DNA from: Desulforhopalus singaporensis
GTDB taxonomy: Bacteria; Desulfobacterota; Desulfobulbia; Desulfobulbales; Desulfocapsaceae
Reading direction: 5' to 3'
Length of the DNA stretch: 64,000 bases
Assembly: GCF_900104445.1 (NCBI RefSeq)
Contig: NZ_FNJI01000001.1
Coordinates: forward strand, 205,583-269,582
A model generated the notes under the pieces. The model had not been told where the DNA came from. It saw only the letters and a list, made by a program, of their open reading frames with translations, and searched no databases. Shown here one piece after another: positions 47,120 through 55,805 of the stretch (the first letter of the stretch is position 1; every line of letters starts with the position of its first letter). The translations under genes and the position numbers were made by a program.

Positions 47120-48483
47120 TGAGTGATCTCCGGTTGGGAATCTGGATTTTGATCGGTAAATTGTTCATATCCTGCCGCTCTTCTCAGGTTGGCGATAGCG
47201 ACCTGGTGTTCCGCTTCAGCGCTCAGGTGCCGGGCGTGCGCGTCGGAGAGGCGCATTTCGTAGTCGATGAGGTCGGAGGCGAGAATAACCCCCTCCTTGA
47301 ACCTCTCACGGCTGAGACGGGCCACCTCTTCGGCGACTCCGACCATTTTCCGGGTTACCGTCAACCGTTCCAGGGCCTGTTGGTAGAGTAGTTCAGCCCG
47401 CTTTATCTCCAACCCCAGGGCGAGTTCGGTCTTTCTTCTGAGCGACAATATCTCAAGTAGCTTCGATTTCGCCCTGCCGATTCCGGCATCGCTTCTGGAT
47501 CCGTCGTAAAGGGTATAATTCATTCGCAGCCCGGCACTCCATGAATCTCCGTTGCTGTCAAGCTCCATGCCCTGTTCGAACTGGTAACTGGCAAAAGCGT
47601 CCACTGAAGGGAGTTTTTCTCCCCGCGCTTTTGCCAGAGCTGCCTGGGCACCTTTTTCCATTGCCGCAAGTCTGGTCAGTTCGTGACGGTTGCTGTAGTC
47701 GCAGGTCGGAGGCAGCGGCTGCTCGCCGTGAACGGTCGGGTCAATTTCAACCTCTGTCTGCTCAAGGCCTAAAAGATTGAGAAAGATCCTTTTGGTGATT
47801 TTCAGGTTATGTTCGGAGCGGATGAGTTCTTCACTTGCCCTGGAGAGTTGCAGCTCCAGGTTGAGGAGATCCTGCTTTAACAGGTCTCCCGCTTCGTATC
47901 TCGCCTCGCCGACATGAAAAGCAGCGGTGATGGCGTTGAGGGATTGTTGTCTTACTTCCACCAGCTTCTGGGCCTGGATGATGGCCTGAAAAGTTTTCAC
48001 TACTTCATAACCTAGATTCTGGCGAAACGCAGTTATCTCTACCCGGGCTCCATCGAGGTCGGCCTGTGCCGCTTGCTGATCCGCCTGGTCCTTTCCCCCG
48101 TTGTAGAGCCGGTACCTCACTTCGGCCTGCAAAAGCAGATTATCAGTCCTGCCGGGACTGTTGAAGTCTATGGTCTCGTCGAAGGCTCCCTGGTTGAGGA
48201 TATTACCAAATGAATACATGGGATTGTCGGTCTGACTGTACTCACCTTTCAAGTTGACCAGGGGGTAGTCGCTTGCCGCAGCCATCGCCGCACTGCTTTT
48301 TGCCTGCTCGATTCTCAGCAGGGCAATGTCGATGTCGGGGTTTGCGCGAAGAGCATATTGCACGGCCCCCCGGGCTGTCCAGACGTCGGGTTGCATGTCG
48401 TTATTTGGTTTGGCACCGGCTGTTGTCAGTGAGAATATCAGCAGCGCTGCCATCACCAGTGCGGTTGTGCGAACGGATGTCAT
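47116..48483 (-). CDS. TolC-family outer-membrane efflux channel
   Basis: The 455 residues start with a signal peptide (about 1-24) and carry the two repeated outer-membrane-efflux (OEP) halves; long coiled-coil stretches such as LVEVRQQSLNAITAAFHVGE and YEAGDLLKQDLLNLELQLS are visible. It forms a trimeric channel docking with the adaptor and RND pump. ATG 48483 has GGGGAA upstream. It is the first gene of the operon, with a promoter and inverted repeat about 50-90 bases upstream. Confidence 0.88.
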   Translation of the reverse strand: MTSVRTTALVMAALLIFSLTTAGAKPNNDMQPDVWTARGAVQYALRANPDIDIALLRIEQAKSSAAMAAASDYPLVNLKGEYSQTDNPMYSFGNILNQGAFDETIDFNSPGRTDNLLLQAEVRYRLYNGGKDQADQQAAQADLDGARVEITAFRQNLGYEVVKTFQAIIQAQKLVEVRQQSLNAITAAFHVGEARYEAGDLLKQDLLNLELQLSRASEELIRSEHNLKITKRIFLNLLGLEQTEVEIDPTVHGEQPLPPTCDYSNRHELTRLAAMEKGAQAALAKARGEKLPSVDAFASYQFEQGMELDSNGDSWSAGLRMNYTLYDGSRSDAGIGRAKSKLLEILSLRRKTELALGLEIKRAELLYQQALERLTVTRKMVGVAEEVARLSRERFKEGVILASDLIDYEMRLSDAHARHLSAEAEHQVAIANLRRAAGYEQFTDQNPDSQPEITQ

Positions 48484-48538
48484 AGGTTCCCCAGAATGAA
48501 AAACTGTTATTTAAGTATTAAATAATATAATTTATCGA

Positions 48539-48573
48539 ACTGTAATTGTTGCCAAAATAAAAGTCAATTACAG
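48539..48573 (-). promoter_or_regulatory. Promoter with overlapping operator-like inverted repeat, tolC-MFP-RND operon
   Basis: On the minus strand TTGACT (48562-48567) and TACAGT (48539-48544) are separated by exactly 17 bases. A perfect 9-bp inverted repeat, CTGTAATTG (48540-48548) and CAATTACAG (48565-48573), covers both boxes. Repressor binding there would block polymerase, the usual TetR- or MarR-type arrangement for efflux operons. No such regulator gene lies beside it. Confidence 0.5.
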
Positions 48574-48826
48574 AATTGCGAGAACGAGTAAAGCCTGCGT
48601 ATTTACATAAGGAATCGTGCATACGCAACGAATATGAATGTATCGTCAAAATGGACTCAGGTCAAGGGGGTATGGCAGGCAGTAGTTAGGACAATGAAAA
48701 GAGAAATCGAACAGGAAAGGGGGGATATGTGATTTAAACAGTGCCCATGGCAGCTGATTCTGCTCAAGAGATCCGGCGGGGGGCGGGCGTGATCCTGAGA
48801 TCCGCAGAACCATGAGGACTGTCGGG
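48574..48826. other. Intergenic region downstream of the MFS gene
   Basis: Apart from the promoter above, a 7-bp inverted repeat (TGCGTAT, 48596-48602, with ATACGCA, 48621-48627) is the only structure seen. No gene or clear terminator is apparent. Confidence 0.4.
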
Positions 48827-50014
48827 TCAGCTGTTGTGTCTTAGCAGGAAAATGGTACTCGTGACTGAAAGCAGAAGGAGCAGGACACCGGCGCTGGCGA
48901 GCGCGGTTGCAAGGGTTGAAAGCTCGGCGACCCAGCCGATAAAAGGTCCCAGTATGGCAAAACTCAGGCGGATTATGAGATTGCGGATGGAAAGGACTGT
49001 GGCCCTGACCGATGAGTCGCAGTTCTGGTTCACCAGATCCTTGAGCACAGGAGTGGCGTATCCCCGAACCGCGTAAAACAGAAAAAGAATCGTGATACCA
49101 CCCAAAAATGGCAAAATACCCAGCAGAATGTAGGCTGCGGGAATGAAGACGGTAACAAGCAGCAGTGACACGGTCTTACCCAGAAATCTGTGGGTGGCGG
49201 CAGAGCAGGCTGATACCACGGCGACGGTAAGATTAAGGGCGATCCATAACGGGGTGATGGTGAGCTCGGTTAATTTGTGCGCGACAAAGTAGATCTGCGA
49301 AGTCCATGCCATGCATAGTGTTGCGACTCCGGTTATTGAGGAGAGAAATATGGTGCTGGCCAGTTTCCTGTTTACCAGTATTGAGTTTTTGCATACGGAT
49401 AAGATATGTCTGAAGCCGGGGTGTTCTGCGGTCTTGTCCCGGGGAGGTTCGACCAGCAGCAGGGCTGCGGGAATAGCCAGGGCCGCGACAAATGTCTGGG
49501 CAACGTAAACCGATCGATAACTCAGAAAAGCAGCGATTACCCCACCGCAGAAGGCGGCGATTGTTTCGGCAAAGCTGCCGATCGCAATGAGTCTGCCCTC
49601 AAACTGGAGGTATCGGTGTTTTCTCCTGAGGGAGGCAAGGGAGTCAAAGAGCATGGCGGAATCCGCCCCGGAGATGAAACTTCCGCCGAGCCCGAGGATT
49701 ATTTCAGCGGTAAGAAACCCGGTAAATCCGTGGGAAAATGAGTAGATGACAAAACCTGCGGTCCCCAGTATCGCGCCCAGTATCAGCGTTTTTTTTCTGC
49801 CTACGATGTCCGCCAGGTAGCCCGAAGGAATTTCCATGACCGCCACACTTACCGAATAGATGGCCTGCAGCAGGTAGATGTCGAACTTGGTCAGTTGGTT
49901 CTCGGTGTAAAAGAGTGCTATTACCGGCATAATCAGCATGAACCATTTCGATAGTTTGATAAGATACAAGTAATAGATATTACTTCGATAATTCCTGGAA
50001 ATGTTAAAAATCAT
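48827..50014 (-). CDS. Major facilitator superfamily transporter
   Basis: The 395-residue protein has about twelve membrane helices and the MFS motif between helices 2 and 3 (GYLADIVGRKKTL). The ATG at 50014 was chosen over a frame 30 codons longer because AGGT lies upstream and the extension is not membrane-like. The substrate is unknown; the drug/metabolite exporter branch is plausible. It is on the minus strand downstream of glyA with a 434-base gap that contains several inverted repeats. Confidence 0.82.
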   Translation of the reverse strand: MIFNISRNYRSNIYYLYLIKLSKWFMLIMPVIALFYTENQLTKFDIYLLQAIYSVSVAVMEIPSGYLADIVGRKKTLILGAILGTAGFVIYSFSHGFTGFLTAEIILGLGGSFISGADSAMLFDSLASLRRKHRYLQFEGRLIAIGSFAETIAAFCGGVIAAFLSYRSVYVAQTFVAALAIPAALLLVEPPRDKTAEHPGFRHILSVCKNSILVNRKLASTIFLSSITGVATLCMAWTSQIYFVAHKLTELTITPLWIALNLTVAVVSACSAATHRFLGKTVSLLLVTVFIPAAYILLGILPFLGGITILFLFYAVRGYATPVLKDLVNQNCDSSVRATVLSIRNLIIRLSFAILGPFIGWVAELSTLATALASAGVLLLLLSVTSTIFLLRHNS

Positions 50015-50448
50015 GCAGAGACCTGGATTGTAATCAGAGGATATCCGTGGAGCGCACTCGCCTGGCAAGATGATGAAGAAGTGTGACCGTATGTAATTCA
50101 CCAATGGTACACTCTTTTACCCGTTTGGGAACATACTTTGCAACCGTAATTGTATGGACCCGCCTAATTTTTTCTTTACGGGACTGTCGACTGGTGAGCC
50201 GGACCGGGAAATTAAAAAATATGGATACGAATGATTACGACAAATAATTCCTAGGGGCTCACCGGTTGCCGACGATCATGCCAGCAGAAGGAGGACGGGA
50301 TATGGTCTCTGTCATCAAGGCACACGCAGAAGGGCAAGGGCTGAACCTGGGGGGGACCATTGTGAGACCAGGTACGGTAATTGGCGGCGGGCGCCACAAA
50401 CACCTGCGGTTCGGAGCGCAGGGGTTTGTGGTCGGTTGTCAGTGGAAA
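50015..50448. other. Structured intergenic region between glyA and the MFS gene
   Basis: The stretch holds three inverted repeats in a row. One is GGTGAGCC (50193-50200) with GGCTCACC (50256-50263). The second is TGGTCTC (50303-50309) with GAGACCA (50364-50370). The third is a strong hairpin of 8 plus 6 bp (50394-50401 with 50424-50431, and 50403-50408 with 50417-50422). No T-runs make these simple terminators. In the minus direction it is glyA 3' UTR or MFS leader. I recognise no known riboswitch core. A plus-strand frame from 50302 has a good GGAGG site but runs antisense into glyA. Confidence 0.45.
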
Positions 50449-51699
50449 TTACACCAGGTGCTCAAGTCCTGGGGCGGGGAAGGAACCACAGAGTGCGGTT
50501 ACCTCCTGTGCTGTTTTTGCTATCATCTCGTCATTGGTCGGGGCGGAGACTATCCGGGTGATAAATTCACCTATCTTTATCATTTCCGGTTCCTTGAATC
50601 CTCGGGAAGTAACCGCCAGGGTGCCAAGGCGGATTCCGCTCGGGTCAAAAGGTTTGCGCTTGTCAAAGGGAACAGCATTGTAGTTAAGGACGATACCGGC
50701 CCTATCCAGAGCTTTAGCCGCCTGTTTTCCTGAGATGTTCTTGTTGGTGAGGTCAACCAGCATCAGGTGGTTGTCGGTACCACCTGTTATCAGGCTGAAC
50801 CCGTTTGCTGCCAGCTTTTCGGCAAGAACCGCACTGTTTTTCACAACCTGTGCGGTATAATCTTTAAAAGAGTCCGAAGAAGCCTCTTTGAGCGCTATCG
50901 CTACCGCCGCGGTGGTGTTATCATGGGGGCCGCCCTGCACGCCGGGAAAAACGGCCTTGTCGATGGCTGCTCCGTGCTGCTTCTTGCAGAGAATCATGGC
51001 CCCTCGCGGTCCCCGGAGTGACTTGTGGGTGGTTGTGGTGACGATGTCTGCATAAGGTATCGGCGAAGGATGCACCTGTCCCGCCACCAGCCCCGCGAAG
51101 TGGGCCATGTCAACCATCAGCAGCGCCCCTGTTTCGTCGGCTATGTCCCGGAACTTCTTGAAATCGAGGATGCGGGGATAGGCAGAATGGCCGGCGATCA
51201 GAATCTTGGGCTTGACCTCACGAGCTCTTTGCCGGATGGTGTCATAGTTGAGGCGACCGGTTCCCGGGTCCAGTTCATACGATTGGGCATTGAAATATTT
51301 TCCAGAAATGCTCACCGGAGACCCATGGGTGAGGTGGCCCCCGTGGGGCAGTGCCAGTCCGAGGATGGTGTCGCCCGGTTTTAAAAATGCGAGATAGGCT
51401 GCTATGTTGGCGGGTGAACCGGAGTAGCACTGCACGTTGACATGTTCCGCGCCGAAAAGGTCTTTGGCCCGGTCGATAGCCAACTGCTCGATCTGGTCGA
51501 TGATCTGTTGTCCTTCGTAGTATCTCTTGCCGGCGTATCCTTCTGAATATTTATTGGTGAGTACCGATCCAGTTGCTTCAAGTACGGCTCTGCTCACGTA
51601 GTTCTCTGAAGCGATCAAACGGATTTTTGTTGCCTGACGCAGTTCTTCCTGCTGAATCAGGGAATGAATTTCCGGGTCTGTATTTTTTATGTTATCCAT
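50449..51699 (-). CDS. glyA: Serine hydroxymethyltransferase
   Basis: Interconverts serine and glycine with tetrahydrofolate, the main source of one-carbon units. The 416 residues show all landmarks: the LIASENYVS start, CYSGSPAN, DMAHFAGLVA and the PLP-binding TTTTHKSLRG with Lys226. ATG 51699 has a GGAGAG site upstream. It is preceded by an AT-rich region with two near-identical 13-base repeats that may be regulator sites. Confidence 0.96.
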   Translation of the reverse strand: MDNIKNTDPEIHSLIQQEELRQATKIRLIASENYVSRAVLEATGSVLTNKYSEGYAGKRYYEGQQIIDQIEQLAIDRAKDLFGAEHVNVQCYSGSPANIAAYLAFLKPGDTILGLALPHGGHLTHGSPVSISGKYFNAQSYELDPGTGRLNYDTIRQRAREVKPKILIAGHSAYPRILDFKKFRDIADETGALLMVDMAHFAGLVAGQVHPSPIPYADIVTTTTHKSLRGPRGAMILCKKQHGAAIDKAVFPGVQGGPHDNTTAAVAIALKEASSDSFKDYTAQVVKNSAVLAEKLAANGFSLITGGTDNHLMLVDLTNKNISGKQAAKALDRAGIVLNYNAVPFDKRKPFDPSGIRLGTLAVTSRGFKEPEMIKIGEFITRIVSAPTNDEMIAKTAQEVTALCGSFPAPGLEHLV

Positions 51700-51802
51700 T
51701 TTCTCTCCTGTGGCACCGGCGGCAGGTGTTGTTTGCGTCCGGGACCAAAATTCATCTCATTTTATGATTTTTGCGCAGATTGACAGTTGTAAAAAAATAT
51801 AA

Positions 51803-51892
51803 GCGTAAAACGTAATTTTAACCCCGTGAAAATGTATTTTTCACAATTTTAGCCCTGAAAAATATAGGCTTAGCAGTATGCGTAATACGTAA
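51803..51892. promoter_or_regulatory. Two near-identical 13-base repeats and a hairpin upstream of glyA
   Basis: GCGTAAAACGTAA (51803-51815) and GCGTAATACGTAA (51880-51892) differ at one base and lie 77 bases apart. Between them is the inverted repeat GTGAAAA (51826-51832) with TTTTCAC (51838-51844). They lie 100-190 bases before the glyA start. A DNA-binding regulator is plausible, but no known box is claimed. Confidence 0.4.
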
Positions 51893-51994
51893 AAAGATAA
51901 CGAGGGAAAACACTATAATCAAAATAACAAAAAATGAACAGGGGAATTTATACAGCGGCTGCCAGTCATCTTTTTCCCGGTAACTGTGATTGTC

Positions 51995-52840
51995 TCAGCC
52001 GGGGGTTGCGGGTTGCCGACCTGGCAGCTCCGGGTAGTCTGTAATCACAGCGGTCGCACCGAGCTCAAACAGTTGCTTTTGTCTTTTTGGGGAATTAACA
52101 GTAAAAACATTGACTCTGATCCCAGCCCTCTGCAGTTCTGATATCAGGTCCGGGGTGACTATGCTGTCTTCCGGGTGGTACGCGGCAACTCCCAGAAAGA
52201 GCAGATATTCTTTAATATTTGGCGGATTGAAACGGCTCTGCAGGGCCGCCGTGCTCAATTGCGGCATGAGCTGTTTGGCTCTTATCAGATAATCATGGTT
52301 AAAAGAGGAAAGAAGGACTCGGTCTACCGATCCGGTCTGTCCGATGATGTCAATTGCGGTTGAAACTATCGGGTTCTTCCGGCTGGAATGTTTGTGATCT
52401 TTTATCTCTATGTTGATCGGCACCTGTCGAAGGGTCGGTTCCAGCAGTACCTCTTGTAGTGTGGGGATGGAAAGCACGATTGGAGAACTCTTTTTTTCTG
52501 TCGACCGTATTTTTGATGAGGCGGTCCCAAAAGGATCAGTGTGATAGAACCAGCTTCCGGCATCAAGACTTTTGAGCTGTGATAGTGTCCAGTCGCTCAC
52601 GTTGAGCGAGTGCATTCCCAGCGCCGACTTTTTAAGTATGGCGTCTGTCGTTCTTATCAGAGTTGAATCATGAATGACTACCATAGCACAATCTTTACTC
52701 AGCTGGACGTCAAGTTCGATAAAATGACAGCGGTCGATGCTCTTGGTAAAAGCCAGCAGGGTGTTTTCAGGATAGTACGCCCTGGTACCCCTGTGGGCAG
52801 CTATAAGGTGAGGGGCGGAAAAGTTATCAAAAAAGGTCAT
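51995..52840 (-). CDS. Glycerophosphodiester phosphodiesterase (GDPD)
   Basis: Hydrolyses glycerophosphodiesters from phospholipid turnover to glycerol-3-phosphate. The 281 residues have the GDPD signature: IAAHRGTRAYYPENTLLAF with the first His and Arg, ELDVQLSKD, VVIHDSTL and NIEIKDH. A C-terminal strand run (VNVFTVNS and VITDYPEL) completes the barrel. There is no signal peptide, so it is probably cytoplasmic. It is divergent from the serine hydrolase. Confidence 0.88.
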   Translation of the reverse strand: MTFFDNFSAPHLIAAHRGTRAYYPENTLLAFTKSIDRCHFIELDVQLSKDCAMVVIHDSTLIRTTDAILKKSALGMHSLNVSDWTLSQLKSLDAGSWFYHTDPFGTASSKIRSTEKKSSPIVLSIPTLQEVLLEPTLRQVPINIEIKDHKHSSRKNPIVSTAIDIIGQTGSVDRVLLSSFNHDYLIRAKQLMPQLSTAALQSRFNPPNIKEYLLFLGVAAYHPEDSIVTPDLISELQRAGIRVNVFTVNSPKRQKQLFELGATAVITDYPELPGRQPATPG

Positions 52841-52931
52841 GGTTCACCCCTGTTGTGGAAAAAAAATGAAAAAACAGTGCCGCCTGCCGTGCCTCAATGA
52901 TCATTGCCAGCAATATTTGCATTTACCGAGG

Positions 52932-52957
52932 TTGTGCCTCCCGTTGAGGAGGCACAA
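52932..52957. repeat. 10-bp perfect inverted repeat in the GDPD-hydrolase intergenic region
   Basis: TTGTGCCTCC (52932-52941) and its complement (52948-52957) enclose six bases. No T-run follows on either strand. It sits about 100 bases upstream of GDPD on the minus strand and could be an operator or RNA hairpin. The rest of this 294-base gap holds no gene. Confidence 0.5.
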
Positions 52958-52990
52958 AAACTCAAGGTCTTCCAGTTTGTTATTTTTCTT

Positions 52991-53019
52991 TTGCCAATAA
53001 TTTTAACATAAAAAATAAC
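52991..53019 (+). promoter_or_regulatory. Putative sigma-70 promoter of the serine hydrolase
   Basis: TTGCCA (52991-52996) and AATAAC (53014-53019) are 17 bases apart. The leader would be about 110 bases. It contains two hairpins, CGGAC/GTCCG (53045-53059) and CACTGC/GCAGTG (53113-53129), the latter directly before the start codon. Confidence 0.35.
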
Positions 53020-53134
53020 CGGTTAAACCCTGAATCTCTATTGCCGGACCAAAAGTCCGTCTTGCATTTCTTGGCTAAGGTGGTTAGAAAAACAGAGGCT
53101 CAACAAAGCGTACACTGCTCCTTGCAGTGGAATA

Positions 53135-54745
53135 ATGAAAAAAAGTTTCATCGTAGGTTTTATGAACCATTCAAGTCGTATTCTGGATAGCTCCCGTATT
53201 TCGGTTATAATTTTTGCAATATGTCTTGCTCTGCTCCATCCGGCGCTGTCTCTCGAAGCCCACGGTGCCCGGGAAGAGTATGATATCATCTATCTTCTTT
53301 CACAGGACCTGGACAGAGTGCTCGATTATAAGGATGAGCTTGAAACGGTCTTCGACTCAGCAGTTATGAGGAAGATCAAGGTCATGGGCAAGGGGGATGA
53401 GTATGCGCTTATTTATGACGGAAACGATTCGGAGCGAACCGTCACCAGGACCCTGATAGAGCATGGTGAGATTCTCAGCCGCGCCGGTTTTGACGAACCG
53501 TACGCCACTCATCAGCAGGACTTTCAGGTGCTCTTTAATGTAAGCTACGGACTCGGGCCGAACCTGGACCCGCTGAAAAAGAAATATCGAATTCTCTACG
53601 GGCTTCTTGGCGAGGATGTGCAGCGTGACCTGTTTGTTGAAAAGACTGATTATGGAAATTATACGCTCGTTTATAGACTTCGGGGTACTCCGAAGGAGGC
53701 GTATAAGGTTGCCCGCAAGCATGCCAGGCTTTTGAAGCGCCAAAAGATTTCGACGTCGCTGACCAGAGAAGATAACAATGAGATTGTCTATGGGGAATCA
53801 AGTCTCATAGATGACAACTCCGTCGCTGATAAAGCTGAAAAAGCGGAGCGTCCGGCAGAGGAGACCACTACGGCTTTGCCTTTGAAAATCTCGGCGGAAA
53901 CCCCCAAGATTGTCAAGAAAACCGATTCGTCTACTTCTACCCCCCCGGTTGACACCCCCTATGATTATTCGGAAGTGGAACGTTCCATAGAGAAATATAT
54001 CGCCCAGATGCGTCGCAAGGGGACAATTGCAAGTGACGAAAGGACCGGGTGGATGGTCTACGACTTGTCCAGGGACCAGTCAATCGCCGATATCAACGCA
54101 AATGCTGAATTTCAGGCGGCCAGCATGATCAAGCCGTTCGTTGCTCTGGCTTTTTTTCACAAGGTCAAGGAGGGCAAGCTTGCCTACGGCCCTAAAAGCC
54201 GTCGCAAGATGGAAGCCATGATCCAGCGGAGCAACAACAGTGCCACCAACTGGGTCATGAAACAGGCCGGAGGACCGCGCAATTGCGAAAACATTCTGAA
54301 ACGTTATTATGGCCATATTTTCAAGAACACCGTAATCAAGGAGTACATACCTGCCGGCGGACGGACCTATCTCAACAGTGCTGTGCCATCCGATTATGTA
54401 AGGTTTTTGCGTGCACTGTGGAATAAAGAGCTTCCATACAACACAGAGTTAAGGAGACTGATGGCTCTGCCGGGCAGAGACCGGCTCTATTATGGAACTC
54501 CCATTCCCAGGGGGACCCTGGTATACAACAAGACGGGATCGACGGCTCACCTGTGCGGTGACATGGGAATCCTGGTGCCGAAAACAAGAAACGGCGGCCG
54601 ATACCCTTATGTGGTGGTCGGAATCATAGAACGCCGTTCCCGGCCGAAAGATTATGGCAGGTGGATGGATTCCAGGGGTAAGGTTATCCGTGCTGTTTCA
54701 ACCATCGTCTATAACCAGATGAAACGGGAGCATCGGCTGCGCTGA
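53135..54745 (+). CDS. Secreted serine hydrolase of the class A beta-lactamase fold
   Basis: Predicted exported 536-residue protein with a hydrophobic signal segment (about 20-43). The C-terminal domain (about 280-520) has the serine-hydrolase motifs Ser330-x-x-Lys333 (SMIK), SNN at 366-368 and KTG at Lys466. It resembles class A beta-lactamases and related D,D-peptidases, but no clear Glu166-type deacylation motif is seen. Two tandem, weakly similar alpha/beta segments precede it (about 47-117 and 130-205); each includes a G-x-Y-x-L-x-Y strand, resembling SPOR-like modules. A peptidoglycan role is more likely than antibiotic resistance. Confidence 0.75.
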   Translation: MKKSFIVGFMNHSSRILDSSRISVIIFAICLALLHPALSLEAHGAREEYDIIYLLSQDLDRVLDYKDELETVFDSAVMRKIKVMGKGDEYALIYDGNDSERTVTRTLIEHGEILSRAGFDEPYATHQQDFQVLFNVSYGLGPNLDPLKKKYRILYGLLGEDVQRDLFVEKTDYGNYTLVYRLRGTPKEAYKVARKHARLLKRQKISTSLTREDNNEIVYGESSLIDDNSVADKAEKAERPAEETTTALPLKISAETPKIVKKTDSSTSTPPVDTPYDYSEVERSIEKYIAQMRRKGTIASDERTGWMVYDLSRDQSIADINANAEFQAASMIKPFVALAFFHKVKEGKLAYGPKSRRKMEAMIQRSNNSATNWVMKQAGGPRNCENILKRYYGHIFKNTVIKEYIPAGGRTYLNSAVPSDYVRFLRALWNKELPYNTELRRLMALPGRDRLYYGTPIPRGTLVYNKTGSTAHLCGDMGILVPKTRNGGRYPYVVVGIIERRSRPKDYGRWMDSRGKVIRAVSTIVYNQMKREHRLR

Positions 54746-54863
54746 AAATGAAGGGGGCAACAGAGAGCCCTGTTTAGTCCTGTTCACCTGGGTGAAATCG
54801 CAGGAGCGTGTAAGCGATAAAGACGGAGGTGTGGCAGAAAGGGGGGCACCATCCGAGGAAATG

Positions 54864-54898
54864 ATAAAAAAAACTGCCACTTTGAAAAGTGGCAGTTT
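54864..54898. terminator. Bidirectional intrinsic terminator before yitT
   Basis: A perfect 12-bp stem (AAACTGCCACTT, 54871-54882, with 54887-54898) has a four-base loop. On the minus strand it is followed by a T-run (from the A-run at 54866), so it terminates yitT; its plus-strand exit is also T-containing and can stop the serine hydrolase transcript. Confidence 0.85.
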
Positions 54899-54941
54899 CT
54901 CTATCGGGCTGTACGCCTGGTCTGAAAATTATCGCGATCTA

Positions 54942-55805
54942 CTAATAGTTTTGCCGCTTATTGAAACCGGATCCTATGACGTTAAAACTGTTTTCAACTA
55001 TGAAAAGTGCGTCGGGGTCGATGGTAAAAACCTTATTTTCCAGCCGCTTTACCTGTAGATTATTGGTAATTGTCATTACCATCTGCTTTTTCTCGCCGGA
55101 ATATGCGCCTTGCGCTTCAAGCAGAGTGGCTCCCATATTCAGATCTTGTATGATTGTTTCGACGATTGCCTCATGATTGCTACTGAGAATGTAGACAATT
55201 TTTCTCTGGTTGAAAAGTGCCAGGACGTGCTCAAGGCTCACTGACGAAATAAACGTCATAATAATTGAAGCAATGACTATATCCGGCTTGTATTGGCTCA
55301 TAACAACTAAAAACAGCACGGTGTTGAACATGATGTAAAATTTGCCAACCCCCAAATTGAAATATCTGTTGAGCAGTATGGCAACGATGTCCAATCCTCC
55401 GGCTGACCCCCTCGAGCGCAACACAATGCCAGAGCCTAATCCGCAGATGGCTCCTCCGGCTACGGCAGCATAGAGCTGGTCGTTAATCTGGAAATTTAAC
55501 GTCAGAACCTCCGAAAAAAAAGTGAGGATTGTCACACCGTACAGACTGTACAGCAGAAATCGTTTACTCAGGTAAAACCAACCTGCAACGAACAGGGGAA
55601 TATTGAGGAGAAAGAACCAGATACCGGGAGAGAGATACCCGGTTTTATAGTAAGCGAACAAGCCGGTGCCGTACAGTCCGCCAATGATAAATTTATGGTG
55701 AACAATAATGGCCTCGGCTCCGACCGCAAAAACAAGCGAGCCCATTGTGATGAGAATAATATCGAGAAAGATTGTTCTTACTTTATGCCAATTTTTTTGC
55801 ATCAT
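54942..55805 (-). CDS. YitT family membrane protein
   Basis: The 287 residues have about five membrane helices (DUF161, YitT) in the N-terminal two-thirds and a cytoplasmic DUF2179 domain at the end. The motif GGLYGTGLFAYYKTG and the SRGSAGGLDIVAILLN segment are typical. The family is uncharacterised. The start at 55805 has GAGG five bases upstream; ATG 55802 is also possible. It is terminated by the hairpin at 54864-54898. Confidence 0.88.
   Translation of the reverse strand: MMQKNWHKVRTIFLDIILITMGSLVFAVGAEAIIVHHKFIIGGLYGTGLFAYYKTGYLSPGIWFFLLNIPLFVAGWFYLSKRFLLYSLYGVTILTFFSEVLTLNFQINDQLYAAVAGGAICGLGSGIVLRSRGSAGGLDIVAILLNRYFNLGVGKFYIMFNTVLFLVVMSQYKPDIVIASIIMTFISSVSLEHVLALFNQRKIVYILSSNHEAIVETIIQDLNMGATLLEAQGAYSGEKKQMVMTITNNLQVKRLENKVFTIDPDALFIVENSFNVIGSGFNKRQNY

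Noticed and set aside
50302..50733. Plus-strand frame with a strong GGAGG site running antisense into glyA.
   Set aside because: It overlaps the conserved glyA C-terminus in antisense and shows no family motif; kept only as a note in the intergenic entry.
53135..54745. Call as an antibiotic-resistance beta-lactamase.
   Set aside because: The class A deacylation Glu motif is not evident, and the tandem N-terminal envelope-type segments argue for a housekeeping peptidoglycan role.
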